A DNA stretch of 64,000 bases from Bog-756 sp963718405 (GCA_963718405.1 CAVQYZ010000001.1:496001-560000); one strand, 5' to 3'. Shown: positions 46,748 through 56,040, numbered from the stretch's first letter. A program made the numbers and translations. Notes: generated by a model not told the origin, from the letters alone.

Positions 46748-48532
46748 TCACGGAGCCAGCACGTACTCGCCGGGGGCTGCATAGAGCACCGGGTGGCAAG
46801 GATGGCCGAGTCGAGCAGGGGCCGGCCGCAGGTCGCCCGAGCGGGCCGACTCCCACCGGGCCCAGGGCTCCCACCACGAGCCGGGCAGCGTCTCCGCTCC
46901 GGTCAGCCAGCGCTCCGGATCGGACTCCAGCGCGGGGCCCAGGGACACGCTCATCTTGGGGTTCCCCGGGGGATTGACCAGACTCTGGATGTGTCCCGAG
47001 GTGGACAGGGCGAACTGGCTGTCACCGCCGAGGAGCCCGGTGGTGGCATAGCAGGCCTTCCAGGCGGTGAGATGGTCGTTGCGGGCGCCGACCACGAAGG
47101 TGTCGCAGCTCACTTTGCCCAGGTCCACCTGGGTGCCGAGGACGGTGCGCTCCCCCTTGGCCAGGGTGTTGTGCTCGAAGATGTCCAGAAAGTCGAGGTG
47201 GAGACCGGCCGGTAGCCGAGTGGGGTCGGCGTTCCAGGACAAAACATCGAAGGCCGGCGGCTGCTCGCCCAACAGGTTGGACCGGACCCAGTAGTTCCAG
47301 ATCAGGTCGTTGGGCCGGAGCAGGCAGAAGATGGCTTCGGACTCGTGGGCCGGGAGCACCCCCCGACGCTGGGCCGCGGCCCGGGCGTTGCCGACGATGG
47401 TGGGGCTCCCGAACATGCCGATCATGGTGGGCACCGAAAAGTCCAGCAGGGTGACGGCGAAGGTGGCGCAGTTGATGAGGGGATCGCCGAGGGTGGCCAA
47501 CCGGCCCAGGAGGGCCGCGGTGGTGATGCCCCCGGCGCACAGCGAGATGGTGTTGACCTGTTCGGTGCCGGCGATCAGGGCCGCGGCCCGCATGGCCTCC
47601 TCCACCCCGGCCACGTAGGTGTCGAGGTCCCAGTGGCGGTGCTGGGCGGTGGGATTGCGCCAGCTGATCACGAACATCTGAAGCCCCTGGGAGAGCGAGT
47701 ACTCGACCAGGCTCCGCCCCGGCGCCATGTCCATGAAGTAGTACTTGTTGATCTGCGGCGGGACCAGGACCACCGGGGTGGTCCGCACCACGTCGGTGGA
47801 CGGCTGGTACTGCAGGAGCTCACAGACTTCGTTGCGGAAGACCACCGATCCCGGTGTGACCCCGACGTCCCGCCCGACCTGGTGGGCATCGGGGTCGGCG
47901 GTGCGGGGCAGCCCCTTGTGGGTGCGGATGTCGTGGCCGATGTTGGTGGCGCCGGCCAGCACCGAGCGCCCACCGGTGTCAAAGGCCCGGGACAGGGCGT
48001 CGGGGTTGAGCAACAGGGCGTTGGTGGGAGCAAGCGCCGAGGTCAGCAGGTTGGCGGCCAGGCGGGCCCGCTCCTTGGTGCGCCAGTCGACGCTCGAGGC
48101 CTCCACCAGGTTGAGGGGGACCTGGGACCAGGCCAGGTAGGACTGGCCCAGGCGACGGAAGGCGAAGTTGTCACGCCAGGCCCGGTGGGCGAAGCGCCAG
48201 TCCTTGGGCTCGGGAGCGATGGTCGACTTGCCGATGGTGATCTTGGCCAGGTCGGTGCCCAGGGTGGCGGCGGTGCGGGGCAGCTCACGGACCGGGATGC
48301 GGACGCCAACCCGCACGGCCGCGTCCATCAGGCCCAGGGGGTCCACCTTCCGGAGCACCCGGCCCACCAACGCCGTCCCGGGGCTCACCTTCGTACTGGC
48401 GATCCTGCTCACAACCCTCCGCGCCCCGACATCTTGGCCGCTACTGGACGATCCGACGACGGTCTGCGATTCAGTGAACCACAGCTGGCGGGGCGGGCGA
48501 AGGGGATTTACGTCAATGCTGTGTGAACTCAT
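46748..48532 (-). CDS. phaC: Polyhydroxyalkanoate synthase, class I-like
   Basis: About 594 residues from the ATG at 48532 (GAGGAG upstream), chosen because longer starts cross the divergent promoter. The lipase-like box SLCAGG carries Cys332; Asp486 lies in GARNDHLTAWKACY and His514 in STSGHIQSLVNPPGNP. The spacing matches the Cys-Asp-His triad of class I synthases such as that of Ralstonia. It polymerises hydroxyacyl-CoA into storage polyester at the granule surface. It is the first gene of an operon with the acyl-CoA synthetase, and divergent from an XRE regulator. Confidence 0.93.
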   Translation of the reverse strand: MSSHSIDVNPLRPPRQLWFTESQTVVGSSSSGQDVGARRVVSRIASTKVSPGTALVGRVLRKVDPLGLMDAAVRVGVRIPVRELPRTAATLGTDLAKITIGKSTIAPEPKDWRFAHRAWRDNFAFRRLGQSYLAWSQVPLNLVEASSVDWRTKERARLAANLLTSALAPTNALLLNPDALSRAFDTGGRSVLAGATNIGHDIRTHKGLPRTADPDAHQVGRDVGVTPGSVVFRNEVCELLQYQPSTDVVRTTPVVLVPPQINKYYFMDMAPGRSLVEYSLSQGLQMFVISWRNPTAQHRHWDLDTYVAGVEEAMRAAALIAGTEQVNTISLCAGGITTAALLGRLATLGDPLINCATFAVTLLDFSVPTMIGMFGSPTIVGNARAAAQRRGVLPAHESEAIFCLLRPNDLIWNYWVRSNLLGEQPPAFDVLSWNADPTRLPAGLHLDFLDIFEHNTLAKGERTVLGTQVDLGKVSCDTFVVGARNDHLTAWKACYATTGLLGGDSQFALSTSGHIQSLVNPPGNPKMSVSLGPALESDPERWLTGAETLPGSWWEPWARWESARSGDLRPAPARLGHPCHPVLYAAPGEYVLAP

Positions 48533-48567
48533 GTGAGGGTGGAACTCCTCTAGTGGGGATCGAGCCA

Positions 48568-48618
48568 GTTCCGGGAGGCACCCGACTCGGGCGGCCGGAA
48601 CAGCACTGGGTACAGTGC
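48568..48618. promoter_or_regulatory. Two dyads in the phaC/XRE divergent promoter
   Basis: GTTCCGG (48568-48574) pairs with CCGGAAC (48595-48601). A second, tighter site, GCACTG-GGTA-CAGTGC (48603-48618), ends three bases before the XRE start. TACAGT (48611-48616) inside it could be a -10 for a very short or absent leader. The XRE protein is the obvious candidate ligand. Confidence 0.55.
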
Positions 48619-48621
48619 GAT

Positions 48622-49020
48622 ATGCCCGGTAACGAGCCTTGGGACACATTTGGCGGCTATCTCCGCAACCAGCGCCAACTGGCCCAGCTGAGTCTGCGCC
48701 AGTTGGCCGAGCTGACCAAGGTGTCCAACCCGTACCTGAGCCAGATCGAGCGGGGCCTGCACCAGCCGTCCATCAGCGTGATCAAGTCGTTGGCCGAGGC
48801 CCTCAACCTCTCGGTGGGGGACCTGTTGGCCCACGCCGCCGACATCGTGACCGGCGAGGAGGCCCCGTCGACCACCGAGGCCTCCATCCGTCGCGACCCC
48901 CGGCTCGACCAGGGCCAGAAGCGGGCCCTGCTGGCTGTCTACCGGTCCATGGCTTCGGAGCCGGCCGATCAATCCGCCGAGACCGACGAGGCGGCGAGGG
49001 TGAGTAAAGAGGGTAGATAA
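48622..49020 (+). CDS. XRE-family regulator, probable regulator of PHA genes
   Basis: 132 residues from the ATG at 48622. The helix-turn-helix is LSLRQLAELTKVSNPYLSQI, followed by ERGLHQPSISVIKSLAEAL. The C-terminal part is acidic and disordered. It is divergent from phaC with only about 90 bp between starts and two dyads there. Regulators of this type are found beside PHA synthase genes in Actinobacteria; control of phaC is inference. Confidence 0.88.
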   Translation: MPGNEPWDTFGGYLRNQRQLAQLSLRQLAELTKVSNPYLSQIERGLHQPSISVIKSLAEALNLSVGDLLAHAADIVTGEEAPSTTEASIRRDPRLDQGQKRALLAVYRSMASEPADQSAETDEAARVSKEGR

Positions 49021-49064
49021 GGGGGGAAATCGACCGGTCCGACCGATCCGAGGGCTCCTCGGGG

Positions 49065-49433
49065 TCAGGAGATCGGATTCGACGTCCGGAGGTGCCTGTG
49101 CCCTGCGAGCAGCATCCTCCATCCGAGCATGGTGGTACCGAGGAATCCCAGGGCCACGAAGACGAAGGCCACCGCGATCCCCTGGTCGGCGACCCACCGC
49201 AGGGTCATGCCGACGGCAACGGTGCATATCGCAACGATGGCTCCCGCCACCAGGGTTGTCGGGGAGCGGTGCCGAACGCCCAGGGCCAGCCAGCCGAGGG
49301 CCAAACCGGTCACGAAGGGCCAGGCGGTGGAGGCCATGCCGGCGAGGGTCACGCCCCGGGTATGGACGGACCGACCGATGCCGACGAAGAGCAGGACTGC
49401 GGCCAGATCCAAGACCCACAGGGCACGACGCAT
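49065..49433 (-). CDS. DUF3054 family membrane protein
   Basis: About 122 residues from the ATG at 49433, with four membrane helices: WVLDLAAVLLFVGIGR, ASTAWPFVTGLALGWLALG, VAGAIVAICTVAVGMTLR and IAVAFVFVALGFLGTTML. The pattern matches DUF3054, common in Actinobacteria and haloarchaea. Function unknown. It lies 65 bp after the AAA ATPase gene on the same strand. Confidence 0.85.
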   Translation of the reverse strand: MRRALWVLDLAAVLLFVGIGRSVHTRGVTLAGMASTAWPFVTGLALGWLALGVRHRSPTTLVAGAIVAICTVAVGMTLRWVADQGIAVAFVFVALGFLGTTMLGWRMLLAGHRHLRTSNPIS

Positions 49434-49498
49434 GAGGGGCCCAACGGTAGTGCTTCGCCCCCTCAGGTGGCCCGGAAGTGGCTGTGTGGCGTAGTAGC

Positions 49499-50692
49499 TC
49501 AGTGATCCTGCGCCGCCGGGCGGAAATCCGGAATCCATCGTCGCATGAAGGCGTCGAACATGGGCACGGTGAACTCGATCTCACCCCACCTTGGTGAGTA
49601 GCACAGGGCCTTCTTCAACAATCCGTCGCGTACCGGTCCGAGGGCGGTGGCCCGTTTACCCAACAGTTGGGCTACCGCCACCGACCGCACCGGTCCGGGT
49701 CCGAGCTCGGCCATGGCCCGCAGGTAGGCGCGCTCGGGATCGCTGGTGCGGCCGGTCCGCACCCGGAAGAATCCGTCGTCGAGCTCGGCGGTGGCCACCG
49801 GAATGCACCGCTCGACGTCGTCGGGGGTGATCCGGTCCGGACCGTCGGCCACGTCCCAGGCCTGCTTGCCGAACTCCTGCAGGAAGTAGGGATAGCCCCG
49901 GGTGACTTCGATGACCCGTTCGAGGGCGGCGGGAGCCCAGGAGACGCCCTCGTCGGCGGCCGGTACCTCCAGGGCCTCGGCGGCCTGCTCCCCGGTCAGC
50001 GAGCCGATGACCGGAAAGGTGAATACCCGCTCGGCGTAGGACTTGGCCTCGCCGGTGAGGGAGGCCAGCGAGGGGAGACCGGCCCCGGCGACGGTGATGG
50101 GCAGGGCCAACTGGGTGGCCCGGTGGACGCCCATGACCAAGGCCTCGAGCACGTCGAGCTTGACGTAGTGCAGCTCGTCGATGGTGATCAGCACCCCCGT
50201 GCCGTGGTCGCGGGCGACTTCTCCCAGCTCGATGAAGAGCCCGGCCAGGTCGGTGGCCAGGTCGCCGGAGTCGGCCGGCCCGTAGATGGCCTCGACGTCG
50301 ATACTGAGTTCGGGGCCATCGGGGAGGCGGATGCTGAAGGCCTTCAGGATGCCGAGGGCCCGCCTCACCCGTTCGCCGATGCGGCGCCGGGCGTCCATCG
50401 ACAGCAACACCCGGCGGAACGCCGCCGCCAGCCGACCCGGGAGGTCCCCGTCCTCGGACACCTCGATGTGCTCGTGGAAGTAGCCCCGGGCGTCGGCCAG
50501 GTGCTCGAACTCGTTGAGGAGCACGGTCTTGCCCACCCCCCGGAGGCCGGTGAGCATCTCGCTGCGCCCGTCGCGGCCCAGCAGCAGGCGCTGGAGGGAG
50601 ATGTCCATGGCCTCGATCTCGCGCTCCCGCCCGACCAGGGCCGGTGGACGGGTGCCGGCCCCCGGGCTGTACGGGTTCCTGACCGGGTCCAT
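49499..50692 (-). CDS. AAA+ ATPase (STAND/archaeal ATPase-like) of unknown role
   Basis: 397 residues. Walker A GLRGVGKT is at 49-56, and Walker B with catalytic Glu is LITIDELHY (Asp172, Glu173). Later GYPYFLQEFGKQAW and a C-terminal winged-helix-like region are typical of the ORC/Cdc6-like or archaeal-type ATPases (AAA_16-like). It is a molecular switch; partner unknown. It is divergent from the secreted esterase, with an AT-rich inverted repeat in the promoter. Confidence 0.85.
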   Translation of the reverse strand: MDPVRNPYSPGAGTRPPALVGREREIEAMDISLQRLLLGRDGRSEMLTGLRGVGKTVLLNEFEHLADARGYFHEHIEVSEDGDLPGRLAAAFRRVLLSMDARRRIGERVRRALGILKAFSIRLPDGPELSIDVEAIYGPADSGDLATDLAGLFIELGEVARDHGTGVLITIDELHYVKLDVLEALVMGVHRATQLALPITVAGAGLPSLASLTGEAKSYAERVFTFPVIGSLTGEQAAEALEVPAADEGVSWAPAALERVIEVTRGYPYFLQEFGKQAWDVADGPDRITPDDVERCIPVATAELDDGFFRVRTGRTSDPERAYLRAMAELGPGPVRSVAVAQLLGKRATALGPVRDGLLKKALCYSPRWGEIEFTVPMFDAFMRRWIPDFRPAAQDH

Positions 50693-50718
50693 CCGGGAAG
50701 CATAGCGGTTACGGACAA

Positions 50719-50738
50719 TTATAGGGATTTATCTATAA
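50719..50738. promoter_or_regulatory. AT-rich dyad in the AAA-ATPase/esterase divergent region
   Basis: TTATAG (50719-50724) and CTATAA (50733-50738) are inverted with an 8-bp spacer, 27 bp before the ATPase start. TTATAG/CTATAA also resemble -10 elements on each strand, so the site may be promoter and operator together. Confidence 0.5.
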
Positions 50739-50906
50739 ATTGGTGGATCCATGAGATTCAGGCGCCGTGAGCTTTCAGAGGTCACGCCGGCGGGCCCGAT
50801 CAGAAACAGGGTGGATGCCGCCCCTGCTCCCGCAGGCCGTACCATTCCGTCCCAGAAGTTGGAGCCGGTGACGGGCACCGGCGCCGAGCGGGGGACCGAT
50901 CTGAAC

Positions 50907-51965
50907 ATGTCCGAGCCGAACGTGCACCGACCCAGGCGGTACCGGTCGATGATCGCCGTGGCCCTGGGGGGACTGGTCCTGGCACTGGCCGGCTGTGGAG
51001 GGTCCGGGTCTGCCACCTCCACCACCGGTTCGTCCGGCCCGACCACCACCGTGGCGGCGAAGGCCAAGTCGCCCAGCGCCGGATGTGGTCTTCCCATCTC
51101 GCCCGGGACCGTCACCCTCACGCCCACCATCAGTGGGAGGCCGCGGGTGGCCATCGTCCATGTGCCCGCCGGCTACCGACCGACCACCGCGTTGCCCCTG
51201 GTCCTCAATATGCACGGCAGTCAGTCGACCGCTCTGGCGCAGGAGGCGTTGACCGGCATGGACGCCACCGCCGACGCCGACCAGTTCATCGTGGTCTACC
51301 CCCAGGGGGACATCCCCGCCGGCACCGGGTTCGAGTGGAACGTTCCCAACGAACCGCTGTTGGGCGGGGCTGCCGTGCCCGCCGACGCGCCGAACGACGT
51401 CTCCTTCCTCGAGCAACTGGTCACCCTGCTCGAGAACCACTACTGCATCAACCCGGAACGGGTCTACGCCACCGGCTTTTCGGGTGGCGCCCGGATGTCC
51501 AGCCAGCTGGGCTGCGACGCCTCCGGGGTGTTCGCCGCGGTGGCTCCGGTCAGCGGGTTGCGGCTCCCGACCCCCTGTCCTTCCAGCCGTCCGGTGCCGG
51601 TCATCTCGTTTCACGGTCTCGCCGACCCGGTTGACCCCTACAACGGCAACGGCCAGAGGTACTGGACCTACAGCGTTCCGGTGGCCGCTCAACGATGGGC
51701 GGCCCACAATGACTGCTCGTCCAAGGCGGTCGTGTCCCAACCGGACCCTGGGGTGACCCTCACCGCCTACCCGGGCTGCGCCGGCGACTCTGCGGTGGAG
51801 CTGTACTCCATCGCCGGGGAGGGCCATGAGTGGCCGGGAGGCCCGCACCTGCCCAGGGCCATCACCAAGCTCCTCGGGCCCCAGACCACCGCCATCAGTG
51901 CCAACAACACCATGTGGGCCTTCTTTCTGACCCATCCGCTCAGGACTGCGGTGATAACGCCCTGA
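50907..51965 (+). CDS. Secreted lipoprotein esterase, PHB depolymerase / feruloyl esterase-like
   Basis: 352 residues. A signal peptide ends in a lipobox, LALAGC, with Cys30 as the lipidated residue; a Ser/Thr-rich linker follows. The hydrolase domain has Ser192 in GFSGGARMS, Asp240 in FHGLADPVD and His307 in GEGHEWPG, as in LpqC/PHB-depolymerase-type enzymes. It should hydrolyse esters outside the membrane. The ATG at 50907 is chosen because it places the signal peptide at the N terminus. Given the PHA genes nearby, polymer breakdown is possible but not shown. Confidence 0.88.
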   Translation: MSEPNVHRPRRYRSMIAVALGGLVLALAGCGGSGSATSTTGSSGPTTTVAAKAKSPSAGCGLPISPGTVTLTPTISGRPRVAIVHVPAGYRPTTALPLVLNMHGSQSTALAQEALTGMDATADADQFIVVYPQGDIPAGTGFEWNVPNEPLLGGAAVPADAPNDVSFLEQLVTLLENHYCINPERVYATGFSGGARMSSQLGCDASGVFAAVAPVSGLRLPTPCPSSRPVPVISFHGLADPVDPYNGNGQRYWTYSVPVAAQRWAAHNDCSSKAVVSQPDPGVTLTAYPGCAGDSAVELYSIAGEGHEWPGGPHLPRAITKLLGPQTTAISANNTMWAFFLTHPLRTAVITP

Positions 51966-52075
51966 TCAGGTCCCACCAGGATGGGAAGGCAGCCGTTGCC
52001 GAAAGTCAGAATTGGCCCGTAGGCTGGTGGGCAGCGGGATAAAAGGCGGAGGGGGCAGCATGACTGGGGGCAGGC

Positions 52076-53308
52076 ATGAGTGACACGTCGCAGGGACCGG
52101 GCTGGTGGCTGGCCTCGGACCTCAAGTGGTATCCACCCGAACTCCACCCCGATCGCCTCCGCCAACAGGGTGGGGACCAGCACGGCGCCCGCCAACAGGA
52201 TGGAGGGGCAGTGGACGGGGCCGGGGGAGTGGCCGCCGGCGTCAGCGGTCATCGTGGGCACGCCGAGGGCCTGGCCGGTTGGGCCCCTACGGCCAACCCC
52301 ATCCCGCCGTGGGAGATCGGTATCACGGGTGGGCAGGGGATGCCGACCCTGGCCGGCTACCCCAGCTCTGCCGGGGGAGCGACGTCAACGCTTTCGGGGT
52401 GGGGGACCCAGACCATGGTCCGGCCCGCGCCGTCTGCGGGCGGGAGATTCCGTCGGGGCCTGCGCCTGGTGGGCATCGGCTTCGCCATGGTCCGCGACGA
52501 GCCGGGCCTCATGGCCGTCCCGGTCGTCGCCTTCCTGATCCAGCTGGCCGTCATCGGGATCGGGACTCTGGTGCTCCTTCCGGTCATCCGCTCCGCCAGC
52601 AGGGCCACCGACGCCGCCGGAGGTTCGACGGCGAATGCCATACATCTGAGCCCGGCCCAGTGGCTGGTGGTGGTGGCGGTGGGAGTGGCGGTCACCTTCG
52701 TGTCCGTGGTGTCCCACGCCACCATCATCGCCAGGGTCATGGCCCGCTTCCACGGGGAGCGGATCTCCAACGTGCGGGCCGCCGCGGCCGCGCTGACCAA
52801 GAGCCCGCACCTCCTGGCTTGGGCCTTCATCAACTACGTGGTCATCCGGGTGCTGCGCAGCGTCGGCCGCCGAGGGATCCTCGGGCTTCTGCTGGGCTCG
52901 CTGCTGAGGGCCGGCTGGATGCTGGCCAGCTTCTTCGTGGTGCCGGTCATTCTGTTCGAGGACCGCGGCGCGGCCTCGTCCATCAAGCGCTCGGTGCAGT
53001 TGTGCCGGGCCCGGTGGGGCGAGAACGTGATCGGGAACTCCACCATCGGGATCATCGGGTTTGCGGCCGTGGTGGTCGACGTGGTGGTGGCGGTGGTTCT
53101 GGGCTCGGTATTCGCTCCCCTCGGGGTGGCGGTCGGAGCCATCGGACTGGTGGCCATCGTGTTGGTGGTGACGGTGGCCTCGGCGGCCTTCAACGCCGCT
53201 CTCTACTGGTTCGCCGTCACCGACCAGACCCCGGGCCGGTACTCGGTGGACGATCTGAACTCGGCCTACCGCCGCCGGACCCGCCGGGCCAGCTCCTTCG
53301 GGCTCTGA
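52076..53308 (+). CDS. DUF6159-like integral membrane protein
   Basis: 410 residues. The N terminus has the tryptophan-rich actinobacterial motif GWWLASDLKWYPPELHP, then a long Gly-rich cytoplasmic stretch. About six membrane helices follow, including MAVPVVAFLIQLAVIGIG, LVVVAVGVAVTFVSVVSHAT and IGIIGFAAVVVDVVVAVVLG. Function unknown. It is co-directional with the DUF2510 protein that begins 73 bp further on. Confidence 0.8.
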   Translation: MSDTSQGPGWWLASDLKWYPPELHPDRLRQQGGDQHGARQQDGGAVDGAGGVAAGVSGHRGHAEGLAGWAPTANPIPPWEIGITGGQGMPTLAGYPSSAGGATSTLSGWGTQTMVRPAPSAGGRFRRGLRLVGIGFAMVRDEPGLMAVPVVAFLIQLAVIGIGTLVLLPVIRSASRATDAAGGSTANAIHLSPAQWLVVVAVGVAVTFVSVVSHATIIARVMARFHGERISNVRAAAAALTKSPHLLAWAFINYVVIRVLRSVGRRGILGLLLGSLLRAGWMLASFFVVPVILFEDRGAASSIKRSVQLCRARWGENVIGNSTIGIIGFAAVVVDVVVAVVLGSVFAPLGVAVGAIGLVAIVLVVTVASAAFNAALYWFAVTDQTPGRYSVDDLNSAYRRRTRRASSFGL

Positions 53309-53381
53309 ACCGGCTGGCTCTCCGGCCAGCGAATCCCGAGGTCATACCAGGTTCGACCCGCTTCGGCATTAGAGTTGTGGT

Positions 53382-53936
53382 GTGGAGCACCCCAGTACGG
53401 CCAATCTGATCATCGGGGTTGTGTTGGAGCTGCTCTGCGCCCTTATCGGCTACCGGCTCTCCGAGGGCTACCGCAAGGTGCTGGGCAGGACGCCCTGGGG
53501 GATCCCGTCGGCGTTGTGGGGCCTGCTGTGGTTTGTCTTTCCGCTGGGCACGGTCCTCTACGTCATCGCTTATTTCACCAGTGGGCGCCAGGCTCAGAAG
53601 AATCCACCAATGGCCCGCACCCCCAACGGGATTCCTGCTCCCTCGGCCATGGAGCGGCCGCGGGGACCGGCCACGGCATCCGAGCTGTTCCCGGCCTATC
53701 CGCGTCCGGCCAACTCCCAACCTCGCAGTGACCCCGAACCCGACGAGGTGGAAGCTCCGGCCACGCCGCAGTCGGTGGAGGTGCCACCGACCCAGAATCC
53801 TCCGGCTTGGCACCCCGATCCCAGCGGGAGGTTCCATTACCGCTGGTGGGACGGGACCCAGTGGACCTCCCAGGTTTCGACCGATGGGCACCACCTGATC
53901 GATACCAACCCCGATCAGCGCATCGGCCCTTACTGA
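53382..53936 (+). CDS. DUF2510-domain membrane protein
   Basis: 184 residues from a GTG. Two N-terminal hydrophobic segments (LIIGVVLELLCALIG and ALWGLLWFVFPLGTVLYVI) are followed by a Pro-rich linker and a C-terminal DUF2510 module (PPAWHPDPSGRFHYRWWDG). DUF2510 is an actinobacterial domain of unknown function found on membrane proteins. Its 3' end overlaps the convergent phosphatase-family gene by 7 bp. Confidence 0.85.
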   Translation: MEHPSTANLIIGVVLELLCALIGYRLSEGYRKVLGRTPWGIPSALWGLLWFVFPLGTVLYVIAYFTSGRQAQKNPPMARTPNGIPAPSAMERPRGPATASELFPAYPRPANSQPRSDPEPDEVEAPATPQSVEVPPTQNPPAWHPDPSGRFHYRWWDGTQWTSQVSTDGHHLIDTNPDQRIGPY

Positions 53937-54967
53937 CCCCTGGTCGGCTTATCGAAGGCCACCGTGGCGATGAGGTCCCGATGGTCGCTGCCCGGCCCCA
54001 CGTCGGTTCGGATCTGGGTGACCGCCACACCGGGCCCGGTCAGGATGTGGTCGATCCGGACGATCGGTGGGATCACCGGCTTGATCTGTGACCAGGTCAT
54101 ATCGAAGGGCTGCCCTCGGGCGGCGGCGGCGTCGGTCATCCCGTCACCCAGGATCTGCCGGAAGCCCTTGTTGCCCCAGGTGGCGTTGAAGTCGCCCACC
54201 ACCAGCAGCCCGTCGGGGCCCCGCGCCTCGACCCGTCGGGCGATGGTCGACAGCATCCCCTGCCAGTCGGTGAACGAGGACGGGAGCGGGGCGATCGTGT
54301 GGACCACCCACAGGTTCTGTGGGCCCGTCGGCAGTTCGAGGGTGGTCTCGACGATGAGCGGCCGGCCGTAGTACGAGACCACCGAGGTGTGGCCCAGTGG
54401 GTACCGGCTGGCGATGAAGAACGCCGCCGGGTCGTAGCGCTTGACCTCGAACCGGTAAGGGAGGTCATTGAGGACGCCGGCCCGTTCGAGTTGGACCACG
54501 TCCACCGGATTGGCCTCCTCCATGGTCACGAGCTGGGGACGAGTCTCTGAGATCTCCTTGGCGTACCCAGCCATCGACGAATTTCCGGAATAGACGTTGG
54601 CGTCGAGAAGAGCGATGTGCAGGGAGCGGGAGGCCCAAGTGGGAACGGGCTCGGCCGCGGTCAACTCGGGAAGCAGGAAGATCACCTGAGCCACCCCGAT
54701 GAGGAGCGCCGCCCCGGCAAGCACAAAGCGCCTCCCGACGGCGGCCACGATTAGCACGATCCAGGTCGGGAGGAAGACGAAGGCGGTCACGGTGTTCAGG
54801 ACGGCGAACGGCTCGTAGTCGTCCCAGGCGACCAAGCGCATGACGGCGACGACGGCGAGTAACCCTGTGGCCACCCACAGGGGGATGGTCAAGAGGATCG
54901 GCAGAGGCCCCCGCCTCGATCGGCTCGAATGGGCCCCATGCCGGAAGATGGGATCGCGGCCCGGCAT
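53930..54967 (-). CDS. Membrane-anchored endonuclease/exonuclease/phosphatase family protein
   Basis: About 345 residues from the ATG at 54967; a GTG at 54985 is possible. Three N-terminal helices (PILLTIPLWVATGLLAVVAV onward) precede an EEP domain with DANVYSGN, VTMEEANPVD, GDFNATWG, RIDHILTG and SDHRDL, the metal and catalytic residues of the fold. The catalytic domain should lie outside the membrane, where it may cut a phosphodiester, lipid or nucleic acid. The substrate is unknown. Confidence 0.88.
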   Translation of the reverse strand: MPGRDPIFRHGAHSSRSRRGPLPILLTIPLWVATGLLAVVAVMRLVAWDDYEPFAVLNTVTAFVFLPTWIVLIVAAVGRRFVLAGAALLIGVAQVIFLLPELTAAEPVPTWASRSLHIALLDANVYSGNSSMAGYAKEISETRPQLVTMEEANPVDVVQLERAGVLNDLPYRFEVKRYDPAAFFIASRYPLGHTSVVSYYGRPLIVETTLELPTGPQNLWVVHTIAPLPSSFTDWQGMLSTIARRVEARGPDGLLVVGDFNATWGNKGFRQILGDGMTDAAAARGQPFDMTWSQIKPVIPPIVRIDHILTGPGVAVTQIRTDVGPGSDHRDLIATVAFDKPTRGQ

Positions 54968-55076
54968 CCGGGCAGCGTAGGACACTGTCGGTTGCGTTCA
55001 GTGTCGGCCTATTGCAGGAAGGCCGAGTCGGCTTCCCTCTCGGACCCCGAGGTGGTCAGAGCCCATTTCGGGGGCC

Positions 55077-55325
55077 TCAGGCTACGCGGCGGTGCCGGCC
55101 TGGCTTCAGCGGGCTCTGTCCAATGGCCCGAAGGGGTTCAGTCGAGGTCCGGATATGAAGCAATTCGTCTGTGCATTCATGGCAAAGGCGACCGAACTCC
55201 CTGCCGCTCCGGAGGACCTTCCGATCGCGCCGACGAACCTTGGCTACAGGTCCGCTCCATCCACACCGATGACATAGACCATGCCGGGCCTTTCGGAACA
55301 TGCCTGTCGTCTCGCCCGTTTCCAT
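55077..55325 (-). CDS. Small zinc-ribbon-like protein
   Basis: About 82 residues. Two CxxC pairs, LCHRCGWSG and LCHECTDELL, flank a very basic stretch (VRRRDRKVLRSG), as in small zinc-binding proteins that contact nucleic acid. The start may be the ATG at 55325 or 55301; neither has a strong ribosome site. It stands alone. I am not certain it is a gene; the paired cysteines are the main support. Confidence 0.45.
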   Translation of the reverse strand: METGETTGMFRKARHGLCHRCGWSGPVAKVRRRDRKVLRSGREFGRLCHECTDELLHIRTSTEPLRAIGQSPLKPGRHRRVA

Positions 55326-55581
55326 CGAATTCACGTCCCTAGGAGCCTTGCGCTCCACTTCCAGTCGTATCGGTTGAGCTGCCCCAAAACTGTACCCCTG
55401 GGCCCTCAATATTTAATGGACACCCCTGGGGCTGGTGGTGGGGACGGATTTCAACTCGGCGTTGGCCACGCAGGGGGCTTCCCTCTGGAACATCGAGGTC
55501 AACGGCCCCGAACCGAACCATCACCGGGAACTCGGTCCAGGGTGAGCCACCATTTGCCAATGGGTCTGCGAGAGTGAATCG

Positions 55582-56040
55582 GTGTTCGTGACCAACCATG
55601 TGCTCGCTGGCGTTCTCATCGGCCAGGCCCTGAAGCGACGGCCGGTGGCTGCTTTCTTCGCCGGTGTGGGATCACATCTCGTACTTGATGCCGTGCCCCA
55701 TTGGGGCTGCGACTTCGACACCCCGGATGGTCCCGAGCACTTCCTCAAGATCGCCAGACGGGACGGGTTGTTGGGCCTGGGCGCCATGGCGGCCGTGACC
55801 CTGGCCACCGACCGGAAGGCTCGTCTGGCCACCGTGGCGGCGATGGCGGGAGCAGCCCTGCTCGACTTGGACAAGCCAATGGAGCATTTCTTCGGGGTCC
55901 GCGCCTTCCCCGAGTTCATCATGAAGGTACACAAGGGTGTCCAGAACGAGTCACCCGACGGCATGAACAACGAGATCGTCTACGGTGCCGTCTTCGCTCT
56001 GGCCGATGCTGCGGTCATCGCCGTGTCCGACAGGAGCTGA
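55582..56040 (+). CDS. Small membrane-associated metal-dependent hydrolase-like protein
   Basis: 152 residues from a GTG. FVTNHVLAGVLIGQAL and AFFAGVGSHLVLDAVPHWG show the His/Asp pattern of YdjM/DUF457-like membrane hydrolases. Three or four hydrophobic segments are present. Activity unknown. Confidence 0.7.
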   Translation: MFVTNHVLAGVLIGQALKRRPVAAFFAGVGSHLVLDAVPHWGCDFDTPDGPEHFLKIARRDGLLGLGAMAAVTLATDRKARLATVAAMAGAALLDLDKPMEHFFGVRAFPEFIMKVHKGVQNESPDGMNNEIVYGAVFALADAAVIAVSDRS

